The notes beneath the pieces were generated by a model. That model was not told where the DNA came from. It saw only the letters and a list, made by a program, of their open reading frames with translations, and made no database searches. Position numbers and translations under genes: made by a program. Of a DNA stretch of 64,000 nt, positions 38,669 to 49,671 are shown one piece after another. This DNA is from Pseudomonas sp. H1h (GTDB taxonomy: Bacteria > Pseudomonadota > Gammaproteobacteria > Pseudomonadales > Pseudomonadaceae): NCBI RefSeq assembly GCF_000633255.1, contig NZ_AYMJ01000012.1:1-64000 (forward strand). Direction: 5' to 3'. Position 1 is the first letter of the stretch, and each line of letters opens with the position of its first letter.

Positions 38669-39484
38669 TCAGTAACCGTTCGAGCCGTAATCGACAATGA
38701 AGTGGAATCCAGTGACACGCTCCACCCCAGTGTCGAGCCGCCCATCCGGCAACAGCCGCAACCAGCGATAACCCGGTGACTGCTCGCCGACCTTGAAATC
38801 TTCACTGCCAGGTTCGAACTGAATGCACGTCGAAGGCGAGGCCAGCAGGCGCACGCCATTGCGTTCGCGGTCAATCTCCTGATGCACATGCCCCCACAAC
38901 ACCGCGCGGGCTTGCGGAAAACGGTCCAGCACGTCGAAGAAAGCTTCAGGGTTGCGCAAGCCGATGGGTTCCATCCAGGGGCAATCGATGGACACCGGAT
39001 GATGGTGGAAACACACCAGATGATGGCGCTCCGGCGCTTCGCTCAACGAGCGGGCCAGCAACTGCAACTGATCGTCCTGAAGATAACCCGGCACTGAACC
39101 CGGCACTGCCGAATCCAGCAGCGTCACGCGCCAGTTACCGATATCGACCACTGACTCCAGCAACGCGCTCTGCACGGCCGCTTGCGCCATGATCTGCGGT
39201 TCGTCGTGATTGCCGGGAATCCAGCGTGCTGGCGCTTCGATCTGCGCGCTCATCTGACGAAACTGCTGATACGACTCCAGCGTGCCGTCCTGGGAAATAT
39301 CGCCGGTGGCCAGCACCAGATCGATCTGCGGCTGCTGCCCCAGCACCAGCTCAATGACCTTTTGCAGGCTCTCGCGGGTGTTCATGCCCAGCAGCGTTCC
39401 GTCCGCTTCAGCGAACAGATGGCTGTCGGACAACTGCACCAGCAACGCCGGATCGGCGGTGGTCAATGTGGATACGCTCGGCAA
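38669..39484 (-). CDS. cpdA: 3',5'-cyclic-AMP phosphodiesterase
   Basis: Class III metallophosphoesterase that hydrolyses cAMP and so tunes Vfr/Crp signalling. The product is 271 residues. The metal-binding motifs are in order: QLSDSHLF, ATGDISQDG, GNHDEP, FHHHPV, GHVHQE. The start is taken as TTG at 39484 because GGGAG lies 6 nt upstream; the frame extends to another TTG at 39529 without a ribosome site. It sits in the usual parE-yqiA-cpdA-DUF1249-nudF order. Confidence 0.94.
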   Translation of the reverse strand: MPSVSTLTTADPALLVQLSDSHLFAEADGTLLGMNTRESLQKVIELVLGQQPQIDLVLATGDISQDGTLESYQQFRQMSAQIEAPARWIPGNHDEPQIMAQAAVQSALLESVVDIGNWRVTLLDSAVPGSVPGYLQDDQLQLLARSLSEAPERHHLVCFHHHPVSIDCPWMEPIGLRNPEAFFDVLDRFPQARAVLWGHVHQEIDRERNGVRLLASPSTCIQFEPGSEDFKVGEQSPGYRWLRLLPDGRLDTGVERVTGFHFIVDYGSNGY

Positions 39485-39582
39485 GGCGTTCTCCCAGGGC
39501 AAAGGCACGGAATCGGTTGAGTGCCGCAATTATGCTGGGGGATGCGCAAAGAGGAAACCGGCGAACCGGACCCAGTTCACAA

Positions 39583-40035
39583 CTAGCGTACGACTTCGTA
39601 CTCGTGCCCCAAGGCCAGACAATGGCTCAGCCATTCCCCCAGGAACAGATTGAGCTGGGCCTTTTCATCCGGCTGATGCATCGCGGCGTTCGGGTAAGGA
39701 TAGATGCCGCGAAAGCGTCGTGCATGCTCGGCGCTGATCACCTCGGCCATGCGCGCGTCGTGATAGACCTGAACTTCCAGTTGCGGCACCGGCAGCCATG
39801 GCAGGCTGTGCTCCTGACGCACCTGCAAGGTGGTGGTGTATGGGCAGGTCTGCAGCACTTCAAGGGCCAACACGCCGAGCATCTGTTCGCCCTGGGTCAC
39901 GGCAATGCGCCGCGCCTCGGGGTCGTTGCGCATGTCCGGGACCAGTCGCATCAGGCGCGCGTAGTTGGCCTCGCAGGCGGCTTGCAGCCCCGCAAGGTCA
40001 ACTCGATAACGATCGCGCAGCTTGTTTACGACCAT
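39583..40035 (-). CDS. DUF1249 (YqiB-type) protein
   Basis: 150-residue cytoplasmic protein of unknown function, matching YqiB/DUF1249. It starts MVVNKLRDRYRVDLAGLQA and contains the conserved HARRFRGIYPYPN stretch. Its 5' end overlaps nudF by 10 bp, and the neighbours nudF and cpdA are the same in E. coli, so the link is old. No catalytic motif is visible. Confidence 0.85.
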   Translation of the reverse strand: MVVNKLRDRYRVDLAGLQAACEANYARLMRLVPDMRNDPEARRIAVTQGEQMLGVLALEVLQTCPYTTTLQVRQEHSLPWLPVPQLEVQVYHDARMAEVISAEHARRFRGIYPYPNAAMHQPDEKAQLNLFLGEWLSHCLALGHEYEVVR

Positions 40036-40643
40036 AACCCCCTCACTTCGGCGCGGTTGAGCGCCAGCCATTGCAAGGCGATGATGCTCGCCGCGTTGGC
40101 AATGCGTCCGTCACGGACGGCCTGCAAGGCATCTTCGAAGGCCCAGACCGTGACGCGGATATCTTCTGCTTCTTCCTCCAGCCCATGCAGGCCGCCTACG
40201 CCTTCGGTGCTGCAACGCCCCAGAAACAAATGCACGAACTCGTTGCTGCCGCCCGGCGACGGGAAATATCGGGTCATCGGCCACAGGGCCTTGATGTCCA
40301 GTCCAGCTTCCTCCTGCGCTTCGCGGTGAGCAACCTCTTCCGGCACTTCTTCCTTGTCGATCAGACCGGCGACCAGCTCTACCAGCCAGGGGTTGTCGGT
40401 CTTGCCCATGGCGCCGACGCGAAACTGCTCGATCAGCACCACTTCGTCACGCTGCGGATCGTAAGGCAGCATGCACACCGCATCATGACGCACGAACACT
40501 TCACGGTTGATCTCGCGACTCATGCCGCCGGCGAACAGTTCATGGCGCAAGTGCAGGCGGTCGAGTTTGTAAAAGCCCTCGTAGCAGCGCTCGCGCTTTA
40601 CGACATCGACGGTGGCCGGAGTGGCGCTGGCAAAATCAGTCAT
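40026..40643 (-). CDS. nudF: ADP-ribose pyrophosphatase (Nudix)
   Basis: Hydrolyses ADP-ribose to AMP and ribose-5-phosphate. The product is 205 residues with a full Nudix box in GLIDKEEVPEEVAHREAQEEAGLD (Gx5Ex7REUxEExGU). The ATG at 40643 has AGAGGA 8 nt upstream; a longer reading from 40784 has no support. First gene of the nudF-DUF1249-cpdA-yqiA-parE run. Confidence 0.95.
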   Translation of the reverse strand: MTDFASATPATVDVVKRERCYEGFYKLDRLHLRHELFAGGMSREINREVFVRHDAVCMLPYDPQRDEVVLIEQFRVGAMGKTDNPWLVELVAGLIDKEEVPEEVAHREAQEEAGLDIKALWPMTRYFPSPGGSNEFVHLFLGRCSTEGVGGLHGLEEEAEDIRVTVWAFEDALQAVRDGRIANAASIIALQWLALNRAEVRGLWS

Positions 40644-40870
40644 GAGCATCCTCTTTACTGCAAATCCGATACGAGGTTCCTTTTTGTGGCTTGCAACCTC
40701 AACTTCGCGCCATCCTAACGCGCCGGTGGTGATTGATGCAGCCCCTTTACCGTCAGCGGGATGGACGGTGGAGGCGAAACCCACTCTAATTAGCTTAGTG
40801 GCGAACTGACGGCTTCGGCGAGAGTCGAAGCGGATACTTTTTGCCTTCCCCTGTTTCAGAAAGGACGCCC

Positions 40871-41617
40871 ATGTCGCTTTTCAAAATTGCCTCCGTGGCC
40901 GCCATCGCCCTGACCCTGGGCGCCTGCGCCAACCTGTTCCAGCCCAACTACCGCACGCCGCTGGAAACCACCCGCGACGCGTCGGAAACCCTGAAACCCG
41001 GCTGCTCCAACCCTGACTGTCCGCTGGTGAATATCGACACCGTGCACTTCGCGGGCGAACCTGCGCTGGACGGCATCATCGAAAAGCGCCTGCTGCAAAT
41101 GACCCGCACCGAGGCGAACGCGCCGGTGGCACCGACGCTGGCGGCCTATCGTGAGCAGTTCCTGCAAACGGCCGGCCCGCGCAACAGCAGCTATCTGCAG
41201 GCCAAGGTACGCGAGCAGCATGACGGCTTGGTGATTATCGAGCTGTCGAGCTACTTCGACACCGGCGGCGCGCATGGCACCCCGGGGCGCGGTTTCATCA
41301 ACTACTCGCGCCAGCAGCATAAAGTGCTGAACCTGTCGGACATGTTGCTGCCGGGTCAGGAAGAGGCGTTCTGGAAAGCCGCGCAAGTGGCACACAACAG
41401 TTGGCTGATCAGCACCAAGCTTGATCAGGAAGCCGAGTTCGTGAAGAACTGGCCGTTCGTGAAAACCCCGAACGTGGCGCTGACCTACGGTGGCGTGATC
41501 CTCAAGTACGACGTGAGCACCATCGCGCCTTACGCGCTGGGCCACGTCGAACTGAAGATTCCTTACCCGCGCCTGAACGGCATCGTCAAACCCGAGCTGT
41601 TTCCGGGCCGTAACTGA
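40871..41617 (+). CDS. DUF3298-type lipoprotein
   Basis: 248-residue predicted lipoprotein: a signal peptide with lipobox (LTLGACAN), then a periplasmic domain with SSYFDTGGAHGTPGRGFINY, a DUF3298/RsiV-like motif, and a second conserved block near KVLNLSDMLLPGQEE. Some relatives bind lysozyme or peptidoglycan fragments; the role here is unknown. GGACGCCC precedes the ATG. The 3' end overlaps convergent cytX by 32 bp. Confidence 0.82.
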   Translation: MSLFKIASVAAIALTLGACANLFQPNYRTPLETTRDASETLKPGCSNPDCPLVNIDTVHFAGEPALDGIIEKRLLQMTRTEANAPVAPTLAAYREQFLQTAGPRNSSYLQAKVREQHDGLVIIELSSYFDTGGAHGTPGRGFINYSRQQHKVLNLSDMLLPGQEEAFWKAAQVAHNSWLISTKLDQEAEFVKNWPFVKTPNVALTYGGVILKYDVSTIAPYALGHVELKIPYPRLNGIVKPELFPGRN

Positions 41618-42878
41618 ACGCCCGCCCCAGCACCAATTGCAACAGCCCTGCCAGCACCAGTGCCGGCAGGGTTGCGCCGACATCCGGATACAGATTGGCC
41701 AGCAAGTGGTAGGTGCTGATCCCGCCCAGCCACGCCAACAGCGCCGGCCAGCGCAAGGCGGCTGACGCTACCTGCGCGCTGCGCTTGCGCAGGATGAAGT
41801 GATCCACCAGCACCACGCCGAACAGCGGCGCGAACACCGAGCCGATCAACAGCAGGAAATTCTGGTACTGCGCCAGTGGCGCCAACAGCGCGATCAGGGT
41901 GCAGAGCACACCGATCGCCAACGCCAGATGTTCGACTTTCAAGCGCAACAGAATCCCGCTGGATACCGCCGCCGAGTGAATGTCGGCGAAGGCGTTTTCC
42001 GATTCGTCCAAGAGAATCAGCAACAACGGAATCCCCAGGCCGGCACCGGCCAGGGCCAACAGCAGCGCGTTGACTTCACCGCTCGGCGCGAACGCCAGGG
42101 TGTAGGCCACGCCGAGGCTCATCAGCCAGAAGTTGCCGATGAAGAAACCGATGGCGGTGCCACCGAAGACATTTTTCGCGCGCTTGCCGAATCGCGAGTA
42201 GTCGGCAATCAGCGGCAACCACGACAGCGGCATCGCGATGGCAATGTCAAAACCCACGGCGAACGGCATCGAACCGTCCCCCGTGCGCGCCCACAGTGCC
42301 GCCAGATCGGCCTTGGCGAACAGGTTCCAGGTCAGCCAGATGCACGCGGCCAGAATCAGCCAGATGCCCCATTTGCGCAGGATCTTGCGCACGAACGTCA
42401 GCGGCCCGCTGACCGCGAGCAAGGTCGCCAATGCACCGAAGCACAAGGTCCACAGCATCGGACTGGCCCACAGCGAACCTTCGCTGAACGCGCGGGTGCC
42501 GAGCAGGCTGGCCGCATCGCGCATGACGATGATTTCGAATGAGCCCCAACCGATCAGTTGCAGCAGGTTGAGCAGCGCCGGCAGGCTCGCGCCTTTGCTG
42601 CCCAGGCTCAACTTAAGGGCCGCCATCGATGACAGGCCGGTATCGCTGCCAATCACGCCAACGGCGGCCAACAGCAGAACGCCCACCAGCGTGCCGAGAA
42701 AAATCGCCAGCAACGAACCGGACAGACCAAGACCGGGGGCGAGCAACGCACCGGTCTGCAGAACCATCAGGCCGATGCCAAGGGAAAACCACAGGGAAAA
42801 CAGATCGCGACCGCCGAACACACGCTTGTCGGCGGGTACGGCGAGGTCGGGGGAATAGGTGCCGGGTTGAATGCTCAA
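41586..42878 (-). CDS. cytX: CytX-type transporter, probable hydroxymethylpyrimidine permease
   Basis: 430-residue permease of the nucleobase:cation symporter-1 family with about twelve membrane segments (for example LFSLWFSLGIGLMVLQTGAL). Being just downstream of thiC behind a TPP riboswitch identifies the thiamine-precursor branch (CytX, proposed importer of hydroxymethylpyrimidine) rather than a purine permease. The start appears to be TTG at 42878; the ribosome site is weak and the true start could differ. Confidence 0.85.
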   Translation of the reverse strand: MSIQPGTYSPDLAVPADKRVFGGRDLFSLWFSLGIGLMVLQTGALLAPGLGLSGSLLAIFLGTLVGVLLLAAVGVIGSDTGLSSMAALKLSLGSKGASLPALLNLLQLIGWGSFEIIVMRDAASLLGTRAFSEGSLWASPMLWTLCFGALATLLAVSGPLTFVRKILRKWGIWLILAACIWLTWNLFAKADLAALWARTGDGSMPFAVGFDIAIAMPLSWLPLIADYSRFGKRAKNVFGGTAIGFFIGNFWLMSLGVAYTLAFAPSGEVNALLLALAGAGLGIPLLLILLDESENAFADIHSAAVSSGILLRLKVEHLALAIGVLCTLIALLAPLAQYQNFLLLIGSVFAPLFGVVLVDHFILRKRSAQVASAALRWPALLAWLGGISTYHLLANLYPDVGATLPALVLAGLLQLVLGRAFSYGPETARV

Positions 42879-42931
42879 GGGTGTTATCTCGGAGGAATAT
42901 TTTTGTCATTGAGATCTTTGGCGCCTGTTCT

Positions 42932-42947
42932 GCCGCCTTCGGGCGGC
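42932..42947. repeat. hairpin and REP-tail-like remnant between thiC and cytX
   Basis: GCCGCC-TTCG-GGCGGC hairpin followed at 42953-42985 by CGAAGAGGCCAGCACAGACA and a CCGCAGACTTCAG stretch. That sequence matches the right flank of REP units elsewhere, although the REP palindrome itself is missing. It probably marks a deleted or decayed REP. Confidence 0.5.
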
Positions 42948-42993
42948 GATCCGACGAAGAGGCCAGCACAGACACCGCAGACTTCAGGTCAGA

Positions 42994-45341
<2,348 letters not shown>

Positions 45342-46775
45342 ATGCTGCGCAAACTTTCACTGGCTGTTGCCGTGTCTTGTGCGTCCACCGCAATGGCCTG
45401 GGCAGCAGAAGCGCCCTTGTCGACCAAGACCGATCTGGTCAGCGTCTATCAGGAAGCCGTCGACAACAACGCCGATCTGGCCGCCGCCCGCGCCCAGTAC
45501 GGTGCACAGAAAGAGGTCGTGCCACAGGCCCGTGCCGGGCTGCTGCCCAACCTCTCCGGCGGCGCTGAAGTCGCGGATGTGCGCACCTCGATCGACCAGC
45601 CTTCAGCCATTGCCAATCGCAGCGCGCATTCCTATCAGGCGACCCTGGCCCAGCCATTGTTCCGTGCTGATCGCTGGTTCCAGTACCAGGCCGCCAAGGA
45701 CGTCAACGAACAAGCCGCGCTGCAACTGTCGGCCACCGAACAGAACCTGATCCTGCAATCGGCGCAAGACTACTTCAACGTGCTGCGCAGCCAGGACAAC
45801 CTCGCGTCGACCAAGGCCGAAGAGGCTGCATTCAAACGTCAGCTCGACCAATCCAACGAACGCTTCGATGTGGGCCTGTCGGACAAGACCGACGTGCTGC
45901 AATCGCAAGCCAGTTATGACACCGCACGCGCCAACCGGATCGTTGCCCAGCGTCAGGTCGACGATGCCTTCGAAGCGCTGATCACCCTGACCAACCGTCA
46001 GTACAACTCCATTCAGGGCATCGTGCACACTCTGCCGATCCTGCCGCCAACGCCGAATGATGCCAAGGCCTGGGTCGATACCGCCGCGAAACAGAACCTC
46101 AATCTGCTGGCGAGCAACTATGCGGTCAGCTCCGCCGAACAGACCCTCAAGCAGCGCAAGGCCGGCCACTTGCCGACCCTCGACGCCGTGGCCAAATACG
46201 AAAAGGGTGACAACGATGCCCTCGGCTTCGCCAACCCGAATGCATTCGGTACCCCGTACGGTGGCAACGTCGAACAACGCACGCTGGCCCTGCAACTGAG
46301 TATTCCGATCTACAGCGGCGGACTGACCAGTTCGCAAGTGCGTCAGTCGTATGCGCAACTGGATCAGAGCGAGCAACAGCGCGAATCCCTGCGCCGGCAA
46401 GTGGTGGAAAACACCCGCAATCTGCACCGCGCGGTCAACACCGATGTCGAGCAGGTGCAGGCGCGCCGCCAGTCGATCATCTCCAACCAAAGCGCGGTGG
46501 AAGCCACGGAAATCGGCTATCAGGTCGGTACGCGCAACATCGTCGATGTGCTCGACGCCCAGCGCCAGCTGTACACCTCCGTGCGCAACTACAACAACAC
46601 CCGCTACGACTACATCCTCGACAACCTGCGTCTGAAGCAGGCAGCGGGAACGTTGAACCCGGGCGACTTGCAGGACCTGACGCGTTATCTGAAAGCCGAC
46701 TACAACCCGGACAAGGACTTCCTGCCGCCGGACCTGGCCCAGGCAGCGGAAGCGCAGCTCAAGGCGCGGCCCTGA
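45342..46775 (+). CDS. tolC: TolC-family outer membrane channel
   Basis: Outer-membrane trimeric exit duct for type I secretion and RND efflux. The product is 477 residues with a signal peptide (MLRKLSLAVAVSCASTAMAW). It has two repeated coiled-coil halves typical of OEP proteins (SVYQEAVDNNADLAAARAQY; LQLSIPIYSGGLTSSQVRQS; GTRNIVDVLDAQRQLYTS). AGGGA precedes the ATG. No inner-membrane partner is adjacent, consistent with a shared TolC. Confidence 0.95.
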   Translation: MLRKLSLAVAVSCASTAMAWAAEAPLSTKTDLVSVYQEAVDNNADLAAARAQYGAQKEVVPQARAGLLPNLSGGAEVADVRTSIDQPSAIANRSAHSYQATLAQPLFRADRWFQYQAAKDVNEQAALQLSATEQNLILQSAQDYFNVLRSQDNLASTKAEEAAFKRQLDQSNERFDVGLSDKTDVLQSQASYDTARANRIVAQRQVDDAFEALITLTNRQYNSIQGIVHTLPILPPTPNDAKAWVDTAAKQNLNLLASNYAVSSAEQTLKQRKAGHLPTLDAVAKYEKGDNDALGFANPNAFGTPYGGNVEQRTLALQLSIPIYSGGLTSSQVRQSYAQLDQSEQQRESLRRQVVENTRNLHRAVNTDVEQVQARRQSIISNQSAVEATEIGYQVGTRNIVDVLDAQRQLYTSVRNYNNTRYDYILDNLRLKQAAGTLNPGDLQDLTRYLKADYNPDKDFLPPDLAQAAEAQLKARP

Positions 46776-46783
46776 CTCAATAA

Positions 46784-46805
46784 ACCCGCAGAGCTGCGGG
46801 TTTTT
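46784..46805 (+). terminator. terminator after tolC
   Basis: Stem AACCCGCAG / CTGCGGGTT with a short loop, then TTTT, 9 bp beyond the tolC stop codon. Confidence 0.88.
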
Positions 46806-46821
46806 ATTTGACTGTTCTTTG

Positions 46822-47766
46822 TCAAACAAATCCGCCCTTGCGCTTCCCTTGCGGATAGATGGAGCGCTGCGCCTTGTCCAGATAACCACCGCGGCGCACG
46901 AAACTGACTGCTTCATTATTTCGCCGACTACGCATCCAGGTGATCCATCCCAGTAACTCAGCGTGCCCCAAAGCTTCGATCAATAACAAAAACTGCCCCC
47001 GCCAGCGTGTACTGGCCCCCATGCCCAGCCCGGAACTGCGTTTGAGATCCGGGATGCTTTGTCCATCCATCACGCCTTTCACGAAGTCGAGCCAGAGGTC
47101 AGGCCGGATCATCCCTTCCAATGGCGTCCCGGACAGAATGGAAAAGCAGGTCACACAGGGGTCACATTTGAACTTGGGGCGAATCCCTTTGATTCGATAG
47201 GTTCGATTGCCTCTACACGTGGGGCATATCGCGTGTGGAGCATTGAGCATCGTTTCGATCCAGACCATGACCGCTTGCTGCTGCACAGCAATATGCTCCG
47301 GCGCTTGCAGGTTTTCCCGGTAATGCCTTGCCGCCCACCACTGATGCAGCTCAGGACACTCTTCAGCCATCACCTTGCGGATCGCCTTGCCCCAACTGAA
47401 ATAGACCTTGTGGTTCACTCCCAGACGAGACGCTATCTGGACACTGGACCAACCGGCCAGCAGGTACAGGGCAAACGTAGACCACAGCTCCATACGGTGC
47501 AGTTTTGCGAACGGCGTATCGCTCAGACTGTTGCAGCTCCTGCGACATGAAGCGCAGTAGTAATGCGGCAGCCGGCGGGCCAAACCAGCCCGGCAGGTCA
47601 GATTGGTGTTGCTGCACCATGGGCAAAACCTCAAGCGCCGACTCGGCAACCGGTGCAGATAGCGGATCAACCGATTTGCGTCGGCACGCAGATGCATCGG
47701 CAGACACACCTCGTAGTCCGGCATATCGCCGTGACCTGGGACGGGCAGAGCGGGAAGTTGAGACAT
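46822..47766 (-). CDS. DUF746-type zinc-ribbon protein at the end of the T6SS operon
   Basis: 314 residues with two zinc-ribbon-like halves. The N-terminal half has CPWCSNTN...YYCASCRRS spacing; the C-terminal half has CPTCRGNRTYRIKG...KCDPCVTCFS. Each is followed by a W/G-rich helical stretch (FALYLLAGWSSVQIASRLGV; VKGVMDGQSIPDLKRSSG), a layout like the DNA-binding front of IS1595/IS1-type transposases but with no catalytic DDE domain. I recall this as DUF746. It starts 7 bp after the last DUF6708 gene, so it is the final gene of the minus-strand vgrG operon. Its role is unknown; regulator or transposase relic are the options. Confidence 0.68.
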   Translation of the reverse strand: MSQLPALPVPGHGDMPDYEVCLPMHLRADANRLIRYLHRLPSRRLRFCPWCSNTNLTCRAGLARRLPHYYCASCRRSCNSLSDTPFAKLHRMELWSTFALYLLAGWSSVQIASRLGVNHKVYFSWGKAIRKVMAEECPELHQWWAARHYRENLQAPEHIAVQQQAVMVWIETMLNAPHAICPTCRGNRTYRIKGIRPKFKCDPCVTCFSILSGTPLEGMIRPDLWLDFVKGVMDGQSIPDLKRSSGLGMGASTRWRGQFLLLIEALGHAELLGWITWMRSRRNNEAVSFVRRGGYLDKAQRSIYPQGKRKGGFV

Positions 47767-47773
47767 AACGGGC

Positions 47774-48745
47774 TCAGGACCGATTCATGATCAAGGATTG
47801 CCCGGCAAGTTCGGCCTCACGCCGGGCGATGGCGAGTTCCAGTTCTGGCGACCGTTTGGCCCAGTGTTCCGGCGGGATTGGTTTTGACCATTCGAGGATG
47901 TCGGGATGGGGCAAGTCGGGGGGAGGCGACAACTTCCACGTTTGCAACATCATTGCCAGTGGCGCGCCGAAAAGCACAGCACCAATGACCAACCACGCTG
48001 CCTTGCCGACCTCTTGCGCAACCAAGTGGTGTCTGATGCCATCCACATATTCACAACAAATCCCCCAGAAGACGCTTCGGCCTCGCAGCTTTTCTCGACC
48101 GCCCTCGAAGTCGTTCGTCTCTGGCAGAACTTGCGGCCCGACTTCCATGTAACTGCGCATGCACTCCCATAACGCCATCGCCGTCGTGCCGCCACCGCAG
48201 TTGAAGCCCAGCGAAAAATGCTTGTTGTCTTCCGAGGCGTGCGGGTCGGGGTTTTCGAAACCGACGACCAGTAGACCCATTGTGGCTTTGCCGGCCTGAC
48301 TGACTGATGACTGCTGGGTGGCGGCGGCTGTCACGGTTTCCCAAGGGACAATCCAGTACTCGCCGTTGTCACGGGGGACGCAGACTTCGCGGCGTTGGCG
48401 ATTGAAGCGTATGGGTAAGGGGACTTCGCGGAAGAGGCCTTGGATCAGAAACAGTGCTGGAACACCCGTGATTATTCCTCCACCGATGAGTGCAAAAGCA
48501 CTTAGGTCTGGCGCAATGTTCCTAAACCCATAAGCCATAGCTAAAAACAACATCACTCCTGGCCAAAGCACCATCACCGCAGATCCAATGCTGTAGTTAC
48601 CGATATCGAGAAAAACCTCGTTCTTGCGCCAGATGATGCTGAGTACATCACACGGCTTTTCACTCGTAGGAACAGGTAATGGAGCCAGATAGTCATTTCG
48701 CGAAAACATCCTTTTTTCCGTTGTTCCTGCCGGTGGCGTACTCAT
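47774..48745 (-). CDS. DUF6708 membrane protein, copy 1 (probable T6SS immunity)
   Basis: 323-residue copy of a four-gene tandem family. It has the conserved N-terminus MSTPPAGTTEKRMFSRNDYL and a two-helix membrane region (about 55-100). A nearly invariant soluble core follows (about 105-205; RQRREVCVPRDNGEYWIVPW and FSLGFNCGGGTTAMALWECM). Next come a variable segment with a further membrane helix and a conserved PP(P/E)LP-P-D-EWSKP(I/L)PPE(H/Q)WAKRSPELE tail. The variable segment is the longest of the four copies. Position after the toxin gene suggests immunity or effector protection; this is inference. The start overlaps copy 2's stop (ATGA). Confidence 0.72.
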   Translation of the reverse strand: MSTPPAGTTEKRMFSRNDYLAPLPVPTSEKPCDVLSIIWRKNEVFLDIGNYSIGSAVMVLWPGVMLFLAMAYGFRNIAPDLSAFALIGGGIITGVPALFLIQGLFREVPLPIRFNRQRREVCVPRDNGEYWIVPWETVTAAATQQSSVSQAGKATMGLLVVGFENPDPHASEDNKHFSLGFNCGGGTTAMALWECMRSYMEVGPQVLPETNDFEGGREKLRGRSVFWGICCEYVDGIRHHLVAQEVGKAAWLVIGAVLFGAPLAMMLQTWKLSPPPDLPHPDILEWSKPIPPEHWAKRSPELELAIARREAELAGQSLIMNRS

Positions 48746-49671
48746 GACTGCGCCTCAACTCGTCCGGCCAATTCGGTTTCGCGTTTGACGATGGCTGCTT
48801 CTAGTTCTGGAGAGCGTTTGGCCCATTGTTCAGGCGGGAGCGGTTTTGACCATTCGATGATGTCGGGATAGGGCAAGTCGGGCGGAGGGTTCAACTTCCA
48901 ACGCTCCAGCACATCGATCAGCAGCGTGTTGAATATGAATATTCCGCAGAACCCCTCCCAGAGAACGGTTACGAACCAGCCTCTCAACTTCGCGGCTTTG
49001 ATCAGATCGTCCAGATAAGTCGCCCAGATTCCTTTTGACCTGTCGAAACGCGCGGTTTGATCCTCAACAGCCTCTGGCCCGATCTCCATATAACTGCGCA
49101 TGCATTCCCACAGAGCCATCGCCGTGGTGCCACCGCCACAGTTGAAGCCCAGCGAAAAGTGCTTGTTGTTGTCCGAAGCGTGCGGGTCGGGGTTTTCGAA
49201 ACCGATGACCAGTAGGCCCATTGTGGCTTTGCCAGCCTGACTGACTGATGACTGCTGAGTGGCGGCGGCTGTCACGGTTTCCCAAGGGACGATCCAGTAC
49301 TCGTCGTTATTGCGGGGGACGCAGACTTCGCGGCGTTGGCGATTGAAGCGTATGGGTAAAGGGACTTCGCGGAAGAGGCCTTGAATCACAAATATTGAAG
49401 GAATGCCTATGATCAATAACGCCGCAATCCAGATCAGCCCGGGGGCTGGAGTGATGAAGCCCATAAATACAAATACCATCAGCGACGGCCACATCACCAT
49501 GACCGTCGAACCGATGCTGTAGTTACCGATATCAAGAAAAACCTCGTTCTTGCGCCAGATGATGTTGAGCACATCAGAAGGTTTTCTGCCGGTGGGGATA
49601 GGTAATGGTGCGAGATAGTCATTACGCGAAAACATCCTTTTTTCCGTTGTGCCTGCCGGTGGCGTACTCAT
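48742..49671 (-). CDS. DUF6708 membrane protein, copy 2 (probable T6SS immunity)
   Basis: 309-residue paralogue with the same N-terminus, core and C-terminal tail as copy 1. It differs in the membrane segment (VFVFMGFITPAPGLIWIAAL) and in the 200-260 block (TARFDRSKGIWATYLDDLIK), which includes its own hydrophobic helix (VLWEGFCGIFIFNTLLIDVL). The ATG overlaps the copy 3 stop. The substitution pattern is what one would expect if the variable parts face the toxin or a lipid environment. Confidence 0.72.
   Translation of the reverse strand: MSTPPAGTTEKRMFSRNDYLAPLPIPTGRKPSDVLNIIWRKNEVFLDIGNYSIGSTVMVMWPSLMVFVFMGFITPAPGLIWIAALLIIGIPSIFVIQGLFREVPLPIRFNRQRREVCVPRNNDEYWIVPWETVTAAATQQSSVSQAGKATMGLLVIGFENPDPHASDNNKHFSLGFNCGGGTTAMALWECMRSYMEIGPEAVEDQTARFDRSKGIWATYLDDLIKAAKLRGWFVTVLWEGFCGIFIFNTLLIDVLERWKLNPPPDLPYPDIIEWSKPLPPEQWAKRSPELEAAIVKRETELAGRVEAQS

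Noticed and set aside
39484..39529. Longer N-terminal start for cpdA at 39529
   Set aside because: That codon is also TTG and has no ribosome site; the TTG at 39484 has GGGAG at the right distance.
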